64,000 nt of DNA from Salinicola endophyticus (lineage in GTDB: Bacteria; Pseudomonadota; Gammaproteobacteria; Pseudomonadales; Halomonadaceae): NCBI RefSeq assembly GCF_040536835.1, contig NZ_CP159578.1:434001-498000 (forward strand), in the 5' to 3' direction. Position 1 is the stretch's first letter, and the number at the start of each line of letters is the position of its first letter. This document shows positions 1 to 14,901 of the stretch, in pieces. A program made the position numbers and the translations under genes. Below the pieces are notes generated by a model that worked only from the letters and a program-made list of their open reading frames with translations, made no database searches and had not been told where the DNA came from.

Positions 1-1076
1 ATGATCGCCCCCTGGCTGATGGCGTGGGCGGCGATGAACAGGCACAGCAGCAGGGGCACGTCGAGGCCGCCCAGATCATTCGAGAAGAAGGCGCGTGAGA
101 TCAGCACCAGCGAGACGATATACCCCACCGAGCCGATATAAAGCAGGGTGCGCCGTCCCAGGCGGTCGATCAGCGCCATGCCGAGCATGGTGAACAGCAG
201 GTTGATCACCCCGATGCCCACGGTCGAGAGCAGGGCCGCGCTGCTGCCGAGCTGGGCCGCTTCGAGCACCCGTGGGGCGTAGTAGATGATGAAGTTGATG
301 CCCGAGAGCTGATTGAAGAAAGCAATCAGGAACGCCAGCAGGATCGGCAGGCGATAGCGCCCGGAGAAGAACGCCGGCCGTGCCTGCTGACCGTCGCTGT
401 CGTCGGCGGCGCGAATGGCGGCGACCTGGGCGTCGACGTCGGCCTGCGGGTCGAGCTGACGCAGTACCGCGGCGGCCCCCTGAGGGTCGTTGCGGTGCAG
501 GATCAGCCAGCGCGGGCTACGCGGAATGCGCAGCACCATCAGGGTATAGATCAGCGCCGGGAGTGCCTCGACGCCGAGCATCCAGCGCCACGCCTGGCCG
601 TCGACCAGCGCGCCGATCACATAGTTGGAAACGAACGCCATCAGGATGCCGAACACCACGTTGAACTGATAGAGCCCCACCAGCAGGCCACGGCGCTCGC
701 TCGGCGCGATCTCGGAAATATAGGTGGGGGCCGCCACCGAGGAGACGCCGACGCCGATACCGCCGATCAGGCGGAAGAACGAGAACCAGTAAGGGTCGCT
801 GGCCAGCGCCGAGCCCACCGCCGAGACCATATAGAGCCCGCCGATCAGCAGCAGGGTGGCGCGCCGGCCCAGGCGGTCAGTGGGGTAGTTGCCCCAGATG
901 GCGCCGATCACCGTGCCCCACAGCGCCATCGACATCACCAGCAGGCCGTGCTGCAGGTCGCTCAGCCCCCACAGCGCCTGGATGGGCTTGTCGGCGCCGG
1001 AGATGACCGCGGTATCGAAGCCGAATAGAAACCCGGCCAGGGCTACCGTGATCGACCACTGGACGATACGCGACAT
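1..1076 (-). CDS. Sugar-porter family MFS transporter (partial, C-terminus outside window)
   Basis: Inner-membrane secondary transporter of the major facilitator superfamily, most like the XylE/GalP/AraE sugar:proton symporters. The gene is on the minus strand, starts at 1076 after GGAGGAG, and runs off the left edge after about 358 codons. Visible family features are an early GFDTAVISG segment in TM1, the loop motif DRLGRRATL after TM2, a PRSPRWL segment after TM6, QLSGINFIIYYAPRV in TM7, and a second DRLGRRTLL motif after TM8. The substrate cannot be told from sequence; a pentose or hexose is the family expectation. It diverges from ilvI across about 570 bp. The assignment to sugar porters is strong and the specificity open. 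Confidence 0.88.
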   Translation of the reverse strand, partial: MSRIVQWSITVALAGFLFGFDTAVISGADKPIQALWGLSDLQHGLLVMSMALWGTVIGAIWGNYPTDRLGRRATLLLIGGLYMVSAVGSALASDPYWFSFFRLIGGIGVGVSSVAAPTYISEIAPSERRGLLVGLYQFNVVFGILMAFVSNYVIGALVDGQAWRWMLGVEALPALIYTLMVLRIPRSPRWLILHRNDPQGAAAVLRQLDPQADVDAQVAAIRAADDSDGQQARPAFFSGRYRLPILLAFLIAFFNQLSGINFIIYYAPRVLEAAQLGSSAALLSTVGIGVINLLFTMLGMALIDRLGRRTLLYIGSVGYIVSLVLISRAFFSNDLGGLDVPLLLCLFIAAHAISQGAI

Positions 1077-1645
1077 GGAACTCCTCCTTCTCCGGGTCGA
1101 GCGACGCGGTATGCATGAGATGAATCGATTCAGCTTGCGCATTACAGCAAGGGATCGACGCAGATGCGAGCGTTCGTCGGTAGACTTTCGTCGCGCTTCG
1201 GTAAACGGAGGGGGCGCGTGTCGGGCGCCGATGGCCGGTGCTGACGCCGGGTGCCCGCCAAGGTTGACACTCCGGGAGCGCTGGGAGAATCTAGGCGACT
1301 CCTGATTGCGGGCGCAGCCATTGTCGGGCGACCCCTGGCCGCTGCGTGAAGGGTAGGTTCTGCGTGACCTCTACCCGCCTGTCGAAGGAACTCTTTCTCA
1401 GGAAAGAGGGGAACGGGCCACCCGCTCGTCCCCGCCAACCCCACACGGCGATCTGCCGTGCCGGGAGCCGCGTCGACCTGCCGGTCGTGACGGTTCCCAT
1501 GAGTGCGGGTCCCCACCCAGGGCCCATAGCCAGGATTATGGCATCAGGCGCCGACGGCATGTCGGTAGCGGCGTACCGCCGCATTAACGCTACGCGATCG
1601 CGGAAATCGCGCAGTGGCACTCGAACCTCCAGGGGAGACTCACCA
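1077..1645. other. Intergenic region between the MFS gene and ilvI, with two adjacent hairpins
   Basis: No convincing gene is present. A TTGACA-like hexamer lies at 1264-1269, but its -10 partner is weak. Two hairpins follow each other: CTCTTTC/GAAAGAG (1391-1408, loop TCAG) and GGGGA..CGGG/CCCG..TCCCC (1408-1433). They could be leader-RNA structure for ilvI, but no leader peptide rich in Ile/Val/Leu codons and no T-run was found, so classical attenuation is not supported. Confidence 0.35.
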
Positions 1646-3370
1646 GTGGAATTACTTTCCGGCGCCGATATGATCGCCCGCTTCCTGAAAGACGAAGGGG
1701 TGGAGCATATCTACGGCTACCCGGGCGGTGCGGCATTGCACATCTACGATGCCCTCTTTCGCCAGGATAGCGTCAAGCACATTCTCGTTCGCCACGAACA
1801 GGCCGCGACCCACGCCGCCGACGGCTATGCCCGTGCCACCGGCAAGCCCGGCGTGGTGCTGGTCACCTCCGGCCCCGGCGCCACCAATGCCGTCACCGGC
1901 ATCGCCACCGCCTACATGGACTCGATTCCCATGGTGGTGCTGTGCGGCCAGGTGATGAGCCACCTGATCGGCGAGGACGCCTTCCAGGAGACCGATATCG
2001 TCGGCGTGACGCGCCCGGTGGTGAAGCACAGCTTCTCGATCAAGCACCCGAGCGAGATCCCCGAGGTGCTGAAGAAGGCGTTCTACCTCGCCGCCACCGG
2101 ACGCCCCGGCCCGGTGCTGGTGGACATTCCCAAGGACATGACGGCGCCCACCGAGCGCTACGAGTACGTCTATCCGAAGAAGGTCAAGATCCGCTCCTAC
2201 AATCCGGTCACGCGCGGGCATACCGGCCAGATCAAGAAAGCGGTCGACATGATGCTCAAGGCGCGGCGACCGGTGTTCTATACCGGCGGTGGCATCATCA
2301 CCGGGCGCGCCTCCGAAGCGCTGACCGATCTGGTGCAGCGTCTGGGCTTTCCGATCACCACCACGCTGATGGGGATCGGCGGCTTCCCCCAGGGTGATCG
2401 CTGCTCCCTCGGCTGGCTCGGCATGCATGGCAGCTATGAAGCCAACATGGCGATGCACCACGCCGATCTGATCATCGCCATCGGCGCGCGCTTCGATGAC
2501 CGCGTCACCAACAACACCTCGAAGTTCTGCCCCACCGCCAAGATCGTGCATGTCGATATCGACCCCAGCTCGATCTCCAAGACGGTGCGCGCGGACGTGC
2601 CCATCGTCGGTGCCGCAGGCAGCGTGATCGACGAGATGATCAGCCTGCTGCAGGACCGCGAGCCGGCCAGCCCCGATGCGCTTACCGAGTGGTGGAAAAC
2701 CATCGACGGCTGGCGCGCCGAGCGCGAAGGCAAGCTCTACGAGCCGTCGAAGCCGGGCGAGGCGCTCAAGCCGCAGGAGGTGATCGAGGCGGTCTACCGC
2801 GCCACCCGCGGCGAAGCCTTCGTCACCACCGACGTGGGGCAGCACCAGATGTTCGCGGCCCAGTATTACAAGTTCGCCAAGCCCAACCGGTTCATCACCT
2901 CCGGTGGCCTCGGCACCATGGGCTTCGGCTTCCCGGCGGCGATGGGCGTCAAGCTCAATTTCCCGCAGGACGACGTGGTCTGCTTCACCGGTGAAGGCAG
3001 CTTCCAGATGATGATGCAGGAGCTGTCGACGTGTAAGCAGTTCGATGTCGGGGTCAAGATCGTCAACCTCAACAACCAGTCGCTGGGCATGGTGCGCCAG
3101 TGGCAGGATCTCAACTACAAGTCTCGCCACGCCCACTCCTACATGGAGTCGCTGCCGGACTTCGCCAAGTTGATCGAGGCCTACGGCTTCACCGCGATCA
3201 AGGTGACGACCTTCGATGAGCTGGAGCCGGCGCTGGAGCGTGCCTTCGCCGACACCAATGAGCTCGTGTTCCTCGATATCTACGTCGATCCTTTCGAACA
3301 CGTCTATCCGATGCAGGTGCCGCTGGGCTCCATGCGTGACATGTTGCTGTCGAAGACGGAGCGGACCTGA
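1646..3370 (+). CDS. ilvI: Acetolactate synthase (AHAS) large, catalytic subunit
   Basis: ThDP- and FAD-dependent enzyme condensing pyruvate with pyruvate or 2-oxobutyrate, the first common step of valine, leucine and isoleucine synthesis. The protein has 574 residues. The N-terminus begins ELLSGADMIARFLKDEGVEH; the ThDP-activating glutamate is in RHEQAATHAADGYARA (Glu51). The C-terminal ThDP/Mg motif runs GEGSFQMMMQELS...NLNNQSLGMVRQWQ. GTG at 1646 is chosen because it has AGGGGAG ten bases upstream and matches the family N-terminus, although the frame stays open upstream to 1346. It overlaps ilvH by one base, so the two subunits are translationally coupled. Very confident in function; ilvI versus ilvB naming is conventional. 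Confidence 0.97.
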   Translation: MELLSGADMIARFLKDEGVEHIYGYPGGAALHIYDALFRQDSVKHILVRHEQAATHAADGYARATGKPGVVLVTSGPGATNAVTGIATAYMDSIPMVVLCGQVMSHLIGEDAFQETDIVGVTRPVVKHSFSIKHPSEIPEVLKKAFYLAATGRPGPVLVDIPKDMTAPTERYEYVYPKKVKIRSYNPVTRGHTGQIKKAVDMMLKARRPVFYTGGGIITGRASEALTDLVQRLGFPITTTLMGIGGFPQGDRCSLGWLGMHGSYEANMAMHHADLIIAIGARFDDRVTNNTSKFCPTAKIVHVDIDPSSISKTVRADVPIVGAAGSVIDEMISLLQDREPASPDALTEWWKTIDGWRAEREGKLYEPSKPGEALKPQEVIEAVYRATRGEAFVTTDVGQHQMFAAQYYKFAKPNRFITSGGLGTMGFGFPAAMGVKLNFPQDDVVCFTGEGSFQMMMQELSTCKQFDVGVKIVNLNNQSLGMVRQWQDLNYKSRHAHSYMESLPDFAKLIEAYGFTAIKVTTFDELEPALERAFADTNELVFLDIYVDPFEHVYPMQVPLGSMRDMLLSKTERT

Positions 3371-3861
3371 TGCGCCATATCATCTCGATTCTGCTGGAAA
3401 ACGAACCCGGCGCCCTGTCCCGCGTGGTGGGGCTGTTCTCCCAGCGCAACTTCAACATCGAAACGCTGAACGTGGCGCCGACGGAAGATCCCTCGCTGTC
3501 GCGGCTGACCGTCACCACGGTGGGCGACGACCGGGTGATCGAGCAGATCACCAAGCACCTCAACAAGCTGATCGACGTGGTCAAGCTGGTCGACCTGACC
3601 GAGGGCAACCATATCGAGCGCGAGCTGATGCTGGTCAAGGTCAAGGCGCTGGGCGCCAGCCGTGACGAGGTCAAGCGCACCGCGGACATCTTCCGGGCGC
3701 AGATCGTGGACGTGACGCCGAGCGTCTATACCGTGCAGATCACCGGGGATGCCGGCAAGCTCGACGCCTTCGTCCAGGCGATGGCGCCGATCGGCATTCT
3801 TGAAGTGGCGCGGACCGGGGTTTCCGGTATCGCTCGCGGCGACAAGCTGCTGTCGCTGTAG
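3370..3861 (+). CDS. ilvH: Acetolactate synthase small, regulatory subunit
   Basis: Regulatory subunit that activates the large subunit and confers valine feedback inhibition. At 163 residues it has the normal IlvH length. An N-terminal ACT domain (about residues 1-75, MRHIISILLENEPGALSRVV and RNFNIETLNV) is followed by the second ACT-like domain (ERELMLVKVKALG). The ATG overlaps the ilvI stop codon (TGATG). A strong intrinsic terminator follows 22 bases after the stop, so ilvI-ilvH form a two-gene unit separate from ilvC. Confidence 0.97.
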   Translation: MRHIISILLENEPGALSRVVGLFSQRNFNIETLNVAPTEDPSLSRLTVTTVGDDRVIEQITKHLNKLIDVVKLVDLTEGNHIERELMLVKVKALGASRDEVKRTADIFRAQIVDVTPSVYTVQITGDAGKLDAFVQAMAPIGILEVARTGVSGIARGDKLLSL

Positions 3862-3883
3862 CCACGTCGACGGCAACGGTATG

Positions 3884-3919
3884 ACGCCCGGCGGAAGCGA
3901 TTCCGCCGGGCGTTTTTCA
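3884..3919 (+). terminator. Intrinsic terminator of ilvIH
   Basis: Perfect 13-bp stem ACGCCCGGCGGAA / TTCCGCCGGGCGT with GCGA loop (3884-3913), followed by TTTTCATTTTTT. Confidence 0.93.
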
Positions 3920-3976
3920 TTTTTTCATGGTGGCGTGGCTCGCGGGGCGCGCCGGAGTGGCACGGTAGAACGTGGT

Positions 3977-6057
<2,081 letters not shown>

Positions 6058-6083
6058 ACCGCATCAAACGCGGTATGCAACGA

Positions 6084-6111
6084 GGGGCGCGACCGAGGTC
6101 GCGCCCCTTTT
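6084..6111 (+). terminator. Intrinsic terminator of ilvC
   Basis: GGGGCGCGAC / GTCGCGCCCC stem (6084-6107) with a CGAG loop, directly followed by TTTT. Confidence 0.93.
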
Positions 6112-6248
6112 GCGTGTATGTCCGCTTGTCTGCCCGGGTGAGAGTTTGCTCGCTCGGGTAGGGTATGTGTCGCGATTGCCGCTAGGCTGTGGGTAGAATT
6201 GCCCGGCTTGCATACCGGAACGCTCTCGATATCAAAGGACTCGCCGCC

Positions 6249-7121
6249 ATGACGCAGGAAGAACGCCACCACGAGCAGGAGCCCGAAACCATCACCATCG
6301 GCGCGACCTCGCCGCTGTTCGACGACGAGGACGAGGTGATCGAGGAGACGGTGGAGAACGGCAAGCGCATCCGCCGTCGCGGCATCTATCTGCTGCCCAA
6401 TCTGTTCACCCTCTCGGCGCTGTTCGCCGGCTTCTACTCGATCGTCGCGGCGATCAACGGTGACTACGCCAAGGCCGCGATCGCGATCTTCATCGCCATG
6501 GTGCTCGACGGTCTGGATGGCCGGGTGGCGCGCCTGACCAATACCCAGAGCGCCTTCGGCGCCGAATTCGACAGCCTCGCCGACATGGTCTCTTTCGGCA
6601 TGGCGCCGGCGCTGGTCGCCTTCACCTGGATTCTCCAGGATATCGGCAAGATCGGCTGGATCGCTGCCTTCATCTTCGTCTCCGGGGCGGCGCTGCGGCT
6701 GGCACGCTTCAACGTGCAGATCGGCAGTACCGACAAGAAGTGGTTCGTCGGCCTGCCCAGCCCCTCGGCCGCCGCAGTGGTCGCCGGCTGCGTCTGGGTC
6801 TTCCACACCTTCGATGCCGAGTCCATCGGCTTCAAGGTACTGATGACGGTCGTCGTCGCCGCCGCCGGCGTACTGATGGTGAGCAACGTGCGCTACCACA
6901 GCTTCAAGGAGATCGACTTCAAGGGCCCCGTCCCCTTCGTCTTCCTGCTGGTGATCGTGCTGCTGTTCGTGCTGATCTCGATCGAACCCTCGGTGATGCT
7001 GCTGGCGCTCTTTGGCTGCTACGTGGTATCGGGGCCGCTGTTCGCGCTGGGGCGGCTCAACAAGGCGCGCCGGGACAAGCGCCGCAGTGCCTCTGGTGAC
7101 CAGCAGGCCCAGGACGACTGA
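6249..7121 (+). CDS. pssA: CDP-diacylglycerol--serine O-phosphatidyltransferase
   Basis: Integral membrane enzyme making phosphatidylserine from CDP-diacylglycerol and serine, the first committed step to phosphatidylethanolamine. The 290-residue protein has a hydrophilic N-terminal arm of about 45 residues, then several membrane helices. The CDP-alcohol phosphotransferase signature D-G-x2-A-R-x8-G-x3-D-x3-D is complete (Asp90, Gly91, Ala94, Arg95, Gly104, Asp108, Asp112). ATG 6249 is preceded by AAGGA; the open frame continues upstream to 6189 without a better site. This is the membrane-spanning Bacillus-type PssA rather than the peripheral E. coli type, as in pseudomonads, where it also lies next to ilvC. 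Confidence 0.95.
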   Translation: MTQEERHHEQEPETITIGATSPLFDDEDEVIEETVENGKRIRRRGIYLLPNLFTLSALFAGFYSIVAAINGDYAKAAIAIFIAMVLDGLDGRVARLTNTQSAFGAEFDSLADMVSFGMAPALVAFTWILQDIGKIGWIAAFIFVSGAALRLARFNVQIGSTDKKWFVGLPSPSAAAVVAGCVWVFHTFDAESIGFKVLMTVVVAAAGVLMVSNVRYHSFKEIDFKGPVPFVFLLVIVLLFVLISIEPSVMLLALFGCYVVSGPLFALGRLNKARRDKRRSASGDQQAQDD

Positions 7122-7144
7122 GGCAGGACTGCCATCGACGCCTA

Positions 7145-7177
7145 CCGACGCCCGCCTCGTGCGGGCGTCGGTGTATC
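7145..7177 (+). terminator. Probable terminator of pssA
   Basis: Eleven-bp stem CCGACGCCCGC / GCGGGCGTCGG (7145-7171) with CTCGT loop. The following U-tract is poor (TGTATCTGG), so termination may be weak or factor-assisted. Confidence 0.65.
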
Positions 7178-7377
7178 TGGCCGGATGGGTTTGCCCTCAG
7201 AAGTCCCGCCATACGTGGCCTCTAGCGTCGGCGTCGGAACGCGGCGACACTTTTTCGACATTTCCCCTTGCCAAGTCCGGGGTAGATCCGTAAAGTACGC
7301 ATCCGCTGACGCCGAGACAGGTTCTCGGGGTTGGTGGAAAAGCTAGCTAAGCTGTTGAAAAGATTGAAAAAAATCGA

Positions 7378-7406
7378 TTGACACTTAGCCGCGGAGGTAG
7401 CAGAAT
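7378..7406 (+). promoter_or_regulatory. rRNA operon promoter P1
   Basis: TTGACA (7378-7383), 17-bp spacer, CAGAAT (7401-7406), followed by a GC-rich discriminator (ACGCGCCTCGC), which is typical of stringently controlled rRNA promoters. The A-rich tract GAAAAGATTGAAAAAAAT just upstream could act as an UP element. Confidence 0.8.
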
Positions 7407-7477
7407 ACGCGCCTCGCTTTTCCAGGATCGGTTCTCAGGCGGCAACGTGAACCGGGCAAGGGTCGACAAGAAAGACG

Positions 7478-7505
7478 TTGACATCTTCGCCAAGATCCTT
7501 AAAAT
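7478..7505 (+). promoter_or_regulatory. rRNA operon promoter P2
   Basis: TTGACA (7478-7483), 16-bp spacer, TAAAAT (7500-7505), again with a pyrimidine/GC-rich discriminator (ACGCCTCTCC). It lies 100 bp downstream of P1, the usual tandem arrangement. Confidence 0.8.
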
Positions 7506-7616
7506 ACGCCTCTCCTTACGGCGACCCAGAAAGCAAGCGCTGACAAGCACTTGAGTCACTTTCGGGTCACGGCAGAAGGCTCGACACTCTGCGTGAGACG
7601 AGACTTCAAGTAAGGA

Positions 7617-7628
7617 CGCTCTTTAACA
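7617..7628 (+). promoter_or_regulatory. boxA antitermination site, rrn leader
   Basis: CGCTCTTTAACA differs from the proteobacterial boxA (TGCTCTTTAACA) by one base. It binds NusB/NusE to make the rRNA transcript resistant to Rho. The same 12-mer recurs in the 16S-23S spacer. Confidence 0.85.
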
Positions 7629-7789
7629 ATCGATCAGGTAATTGATGTGGGCGCTTGTCTTGCGTGACGCCAGTCACAGCATATCAAGGCAAGCGACTCG
7701 TCTAAGATTCGTTTGACCTTGAACCAAGTTTGGTCCGCTTCGCTTCTTCTGTCTTCGGGCAGAGAAGAGGTAAGGACTATCAGACTTTT

Positions 7790-9328
<1,539 letters not shown>

Positions 9329-9428
9329 AACGATTAGCGGATCGCGAGATAAACGCTCACAATCAATTACCTGATCGACCAAGAGCAAAGACTGTGGAAA
9401 GGCTCTCGAAAGCCGCCCAGTGACCAAC

Positions 9429-9505
<77 letters not shown>

Positions 9506-9510
9506 TCTCG

Positions 9511-9594
9511 AGCTCAGTTGGTTAGAGCGCACCCCCGGGGTGTCGAAAGAGAGGGTGAGGTCGCGGGGTTTTTCGAATCGGCCCAGACCCACGA
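9511..9594 (+). pseudogene. Degenerate second copy of tRNA-Ile
   Basis: Immediately downstream of tRNA-Ile lies a partial duplicate. The D-arm (AGCTCAGTTGGTTAGAGC), anticodon stem (CACCC/GGGTG), variable loop AGGTC and 3' acceptor strand CAGACCCA are retained. The 5' acceptor strand is missing, the seven-base anticodon loop is replaced by about 18 unrelated bases, the T-stem 5' strand is altered, and CCA has become CGA. It cannot fold as a working tRNA and has no anticodon. It is probably a duplication or recombination scar within the rRNA spacer. Confidence 0.85.
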
Positions 9595-9696
9595 ATTTCG
9601 CCAGATACCGTGTTGCTTTTCACCTCGTGTAGCAGGTTACACGTCGGCAAAAAGCGCCTTGTCATGACGAAAATTATCCAGATAACTGGATTATCT

Positions 9697-9772
9697 GGGG
9701 CCATAGCTCAGCTGGGAGAGCGCCTGCCTTGCACGCAGGAGGTCAGCGGTTCGATCCCGCTTGGCTCCACCA
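9697..9772 (+). tRNA. tRNA-Ala (TGC)
   Basis: Complete 76-nt tRNA with encoded CCA. Acceptor GGGGCCA/TGGCTCC, anticodon loop CTTGCAC with anticodon TGC, T-loop GTTCGATC. Second spacer tRNA of the rRNA operon. Confidence 0.97.
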
Positions 9773-9876
9773 AATCTTTCCCCGTTGGCACACGCCACAC
9801 AGTCACCAAGTTCTAAGCCATCCGCTTCGTCGCTAACACTGCGACCGAGTCGATCGCTTAGAGCTTCTGCTCTAAA

Positions 9877-9888
9877 CGCTCTTTAACA
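9877..9888 (+). promoter_or_regulatory. boxA antitermination site, 16S-23S spacer
   Basis: CGCTCTTTAACA, identical to the boxA in the leader, placed about 115 bp before 23S as expected for NusB/NusE reloading. Confidence 0.85.
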
Positions 9889-10001
9889 ATGTGGATCATG
9901 CTGACAGTTCTTCTCGCAAGAGAGGAACGAAAAGTGATACGTCTCAAGCGTATCCGGCAATTGTCGTTGTGATCGCGCGACCAGACTCCTTCGGGTTATA
10001 T

Positions 10002-12890
<2,889 letters not shown>

Positions 12891-13032
12891 ATAACCCCAA
12901 GGGGTCTGGGTCGGGCGATCACATCGCGACAATGGCCGGATAGGCAAGAGACGTATCATCAGCATGATCCAGATTGGTCGATGTGAAGCCGGTGCGTGAA
13001 AGCGTGTCACAGGTTCATGTCGACGTCAGTTT

Positions 13033-13151
13033 TGCCTGACGACCATAGCGAGTGGGAACCACCTGATTCCATGCCGAACTCAGAAGTGAAACCGCTTAGC
13101 GCCGATGGTAGTGTGGGGTCTCCCCATGTGAGAGTAGGTCATCGTCAGGCA
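13033..13151 (+). rRNA. rrf: 5S ribosomal RNA
   Basis: About 119 nt. The ends TGCCTGACGA / TCGTCAGGCA pair, and the conserved CCGAACTCAGAAGTGAAA core is present. Last gene of the operon; a terminator follows. Confidence 0.96.
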
Positions 13152-13160
13152 CCTACACCG

Positions 13161-13196
13161 AACCCCAGTCTCGACAGAGGCTGGGGTTCACTCGTT
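13161..13196 (+). terminator. rRNA operon terminator
   Basis: Twelve-bp stem AACCCCAGTCTC / GAGGCTGGGGTT (one T-G wobble) with loop GACA at 13161-13188, followed by CACTCGTTTCT. Confidence 0.85.
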
Positions 13197-13507
13197 TCTG
13201 GGACCTGAGTCCTTCGAAACCTTTCCCCGCTACGCGGCTCAGGCATGCTGCCCTTAACTTATCCCCACCCCCTTTATCGAGAGTCCGCAGTGACCGCCTG
13301 TGGATAGTTGGCCGGTGTCCTGCCTGTGCTCCGTCTCTGCCTCGTCTGGCATGACGCATCGAGACGTTGATACATCGATGCACGTGATAGTCGCCTTCGG
13401 CGCATTCGATTAGCCCGCTAACAGTGACGCCCCCATACTGTCATCAACGGTTGAGGCCAAGACCCAACCCTCGAATCGATAGACCCGACAGTCACTGGAG
13501 GTTCACC
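13197..13507. other. Gene-free stretch downstream of the rRNA operon
   Basis: No coding potential recognised. Two DnaA-box-like nonamers in opposite orientation (TTATCCCCA at 13259-13267, TGTGGATAG at 13299-13307) are the only notable words and are probably chance. The ribosome binding site GGAGG for the next gene lies at the right end. Confidence 0.4.
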
Positions 13508-13873
13508 ATGAAAACTCGTCTTCTTACCGCCATCGCTCTGATCGTCGCCCTGCCGGCCGTGGCCCAGGCCAACAGCGCCGCCGAGAACGCTGCCTTCGCT
13601 TCGCTGCACCAGCCGCTGAATACCCAGGTGGTCAGCGACTACCAGGCGCTGCCGACCCGCTACAGCGTCGATACGGTCAGCGGTGGTCATAGCACCGCGG
13701 CCAATCAGGCGCTGGTTCAGGTCGCCGAGCAGACCCAGCGCGGCACCCATCTGCGCGCCGGTGACGCCGACCTGGTCGGCCAGGGGCACAGCGTCGCCGC
13801 CGCCCAGGCGCTGCAGAACGTCAACGCTGGTCATCAGGGCAGCGTCGAGGTGAGCTTCGCCAGCCTCGACTGA
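13508..13873 (+). CDS. Small exported protein of unknown function
   Basis: The 121-residue protein starts at ATG 13508 behind CTGGAGG. A clear Sec signal peptide (MKTRLLTAIALIVALPAVAQA, with cleavage expected after AQA) precedes a mature part of about 100 residues rich in Ala, Gln, Ser and Val, without cysteines. The mature part is mildly repetitive (NQALVQVAEQT, AAQALQNVNAG) and may be an elongated or weakly folded periplasmic protein. I do not recognise a family. It is monocistronic, with its own terminator. Confidence 0.8.
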   Translation: MKTRLLTAIALIVALPAVAQANSAAENAAFASLHQPLNTQVVSDYQALPTRYSVDTVSGGHSTAANQALVQVAEQTQRGTHLRAGDADLVGQGHSVAAAQALQNVNAGHQGSVEVSFASLD

Positions 13874-13888
13874 GCACCGCTGAGCCCC

Positions 13889-13912
13889 GGCACGAGTCGC
13901 GCTCGTGCCTTT
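13889..13912 (+). terminator. Terminator of the small exported protein gene
   Basis: GGCACGAG / CTCGTGCC stem (13889-13909), loop TCGCG, then TTTCCC. Confidence 0.75.
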
Positions 13913-14022
13913 CCCAGCAGACATCTCGTAAACAAGGCGCCACGGACAGAAGACGCCACTCTCAGGAGGCGCTTCTCTCAAAACATCCGGAGCCGCGAGC
14001 GCCAGACCTCACACCTCCACTT

Positions 14023-14053
14023 CCCCGGCCCGCCCCCGCGCCGGGGCTTTTTG
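14023..14053 (+). terminator. Second intrinsic terminator before the SDR gene
   Basis: CCCCGGC / GCCGGGG stem (14023-14046) followed by CTTTTTG. It lies 150 bp after the small exported protein gene and could be a backup terminator. Confidence 0.7.
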
Positions 14054-14151
14054 TGTGTGGGTGTAGAGCGCGCCAGGCCTGCTGCTGAACTAGTCTGTCG
14101 AGACGGGAAGGCTTTAGTGCCTAGCCAGCGATCATGACGGGAGAGGGCGGT

Positions 14152-14892
14152 ATGCTGGAGCGATTACCCGACGATTTTACTGCTGTGGTAACCGGGGCCG
14201 GTGGTGGGATCGGTCAGGCCGTCGTGCGCTGCCTGCTGGAAACATCGCAGGTGGGGCGCATCGTGGCAGTATCACGTCAGCCGCTGGCCTTCGGTGACGA
14301 TCGGGTCGAGACACTGGAAGCCGATCTCACTCAGGAAGCGGGCCTGGTGCGTCTGGGCGAGCGACTCGACGGGGCGCCGCTGCATCTGCTGTTCAATACT
14401 CTGGGCATGCTGCACGACGCGGCGCGCGACATTGCGCCGGAGAAGCGGCTCGAGGAGCTCGATGCCGATACCCTGGCGACGCTGTTCCATGTCAATGCGA
14501 TCACCCCGGCGCTGCTGCTCAAGGCTGTGCTGGGGTCACTGAAGGGGCAACATCCGACGCTGGTGGCGAGTCTGTCGGCGCGGGTCGGTTCGATCGAGGA
14601 CAACGGCTTCGGCGGCTGGTACGGCTATCGGGCGAGCAAGGCGGCACACAACATGCTGCTGCGGACGGCGGCCATCGAGCTGGCGCGCTACAACAAGCGG
14701 GCGATCGTGCTCTGCCTGCATCCGGGCACGACGGATACCGCGCTCTCTCAACCGTTCCAACGGCGCGTGCCCGAGGGCAAGCTGTTCAGCCCCGAGTACG
14801 TCGCCGAGCGCCTGCTGACGGTGATCAGTGAGCGCCGCCCCGAGGAGAGCGGCACCTTCTGGGATTGGGCAGGCAAGCCTGTGCCGTGGTGA
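14152..14892 (+). CDS. Short-chain dehydrogenase/reductase (SDR) of the C-factor type
   Basis: Cytosolic NAD(P)-dependent oxidoreductase of unknown substrate, 246 residues from ATG 14152. The N-terminal dinucleotide-binding motif is TGAGGGIG, the catalytic serine is expected in ASLSARVGSI, and the active-site Tyr-x3-Lys is YRASK. The C-terminal half (HPGTTDTALSQPF) resembles the C-factor/CsgA and YdfG-like group. ATG 14152 has GAGGGCGG just upstream; ATG 14134 is in frame without a ribosome binding site. It is convergent with hisC. Confidence 0.88.
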   Translation: MLERLPDDFTAVVTGAGGGIGQAVVRCLLETSQVGRIVAVSRQPLAFGDDRVETLEADLTQEAGLVRLGERLDGAPLHLLFNTLGMLHDAARDIAPEKRLEELDADTLATLFHVNAITPALLLKAVLGSLKGQHPTLVASLSARVGSIEDNGFGGWYGYRASKAAHNMLLRTAAIELARYNKRAIVLCLHPGTTDTALSQPFQRRVPEGKLFSPEYVAERLLTVISERRPEESGTFWDWAGKPVPW

Positions 14893-14901
14893 AAGCGTCC
14901 C

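Noticed and set aside
1391-1433. Transcription attenuator for ilvI
   Set aside because: The hairpins are real, but there is no U-run and no leader peptide with branched-chain codons.
1346-1645. N-terminal extension of the ilvI product by 100 residues
   Set aside because: The extra sequence does not resemble AHAS, and GTG 1646 has an SD and the family N-terminus.
1652-3301. 549-codon minus-strand frame opposite ilvI
   Set aside because: Antisense shadow of a GC-rich gene; composition is low complexity and it has no start signal. The same applies to the 484-codon frame opposite radA (18105-19559).
13259-13307. Pair of DnaA-box-like nonamers
   Set aside because: Only two boxes, one with a mismatch, with no AT-rich unwinding region and no dnaA/gidA context.
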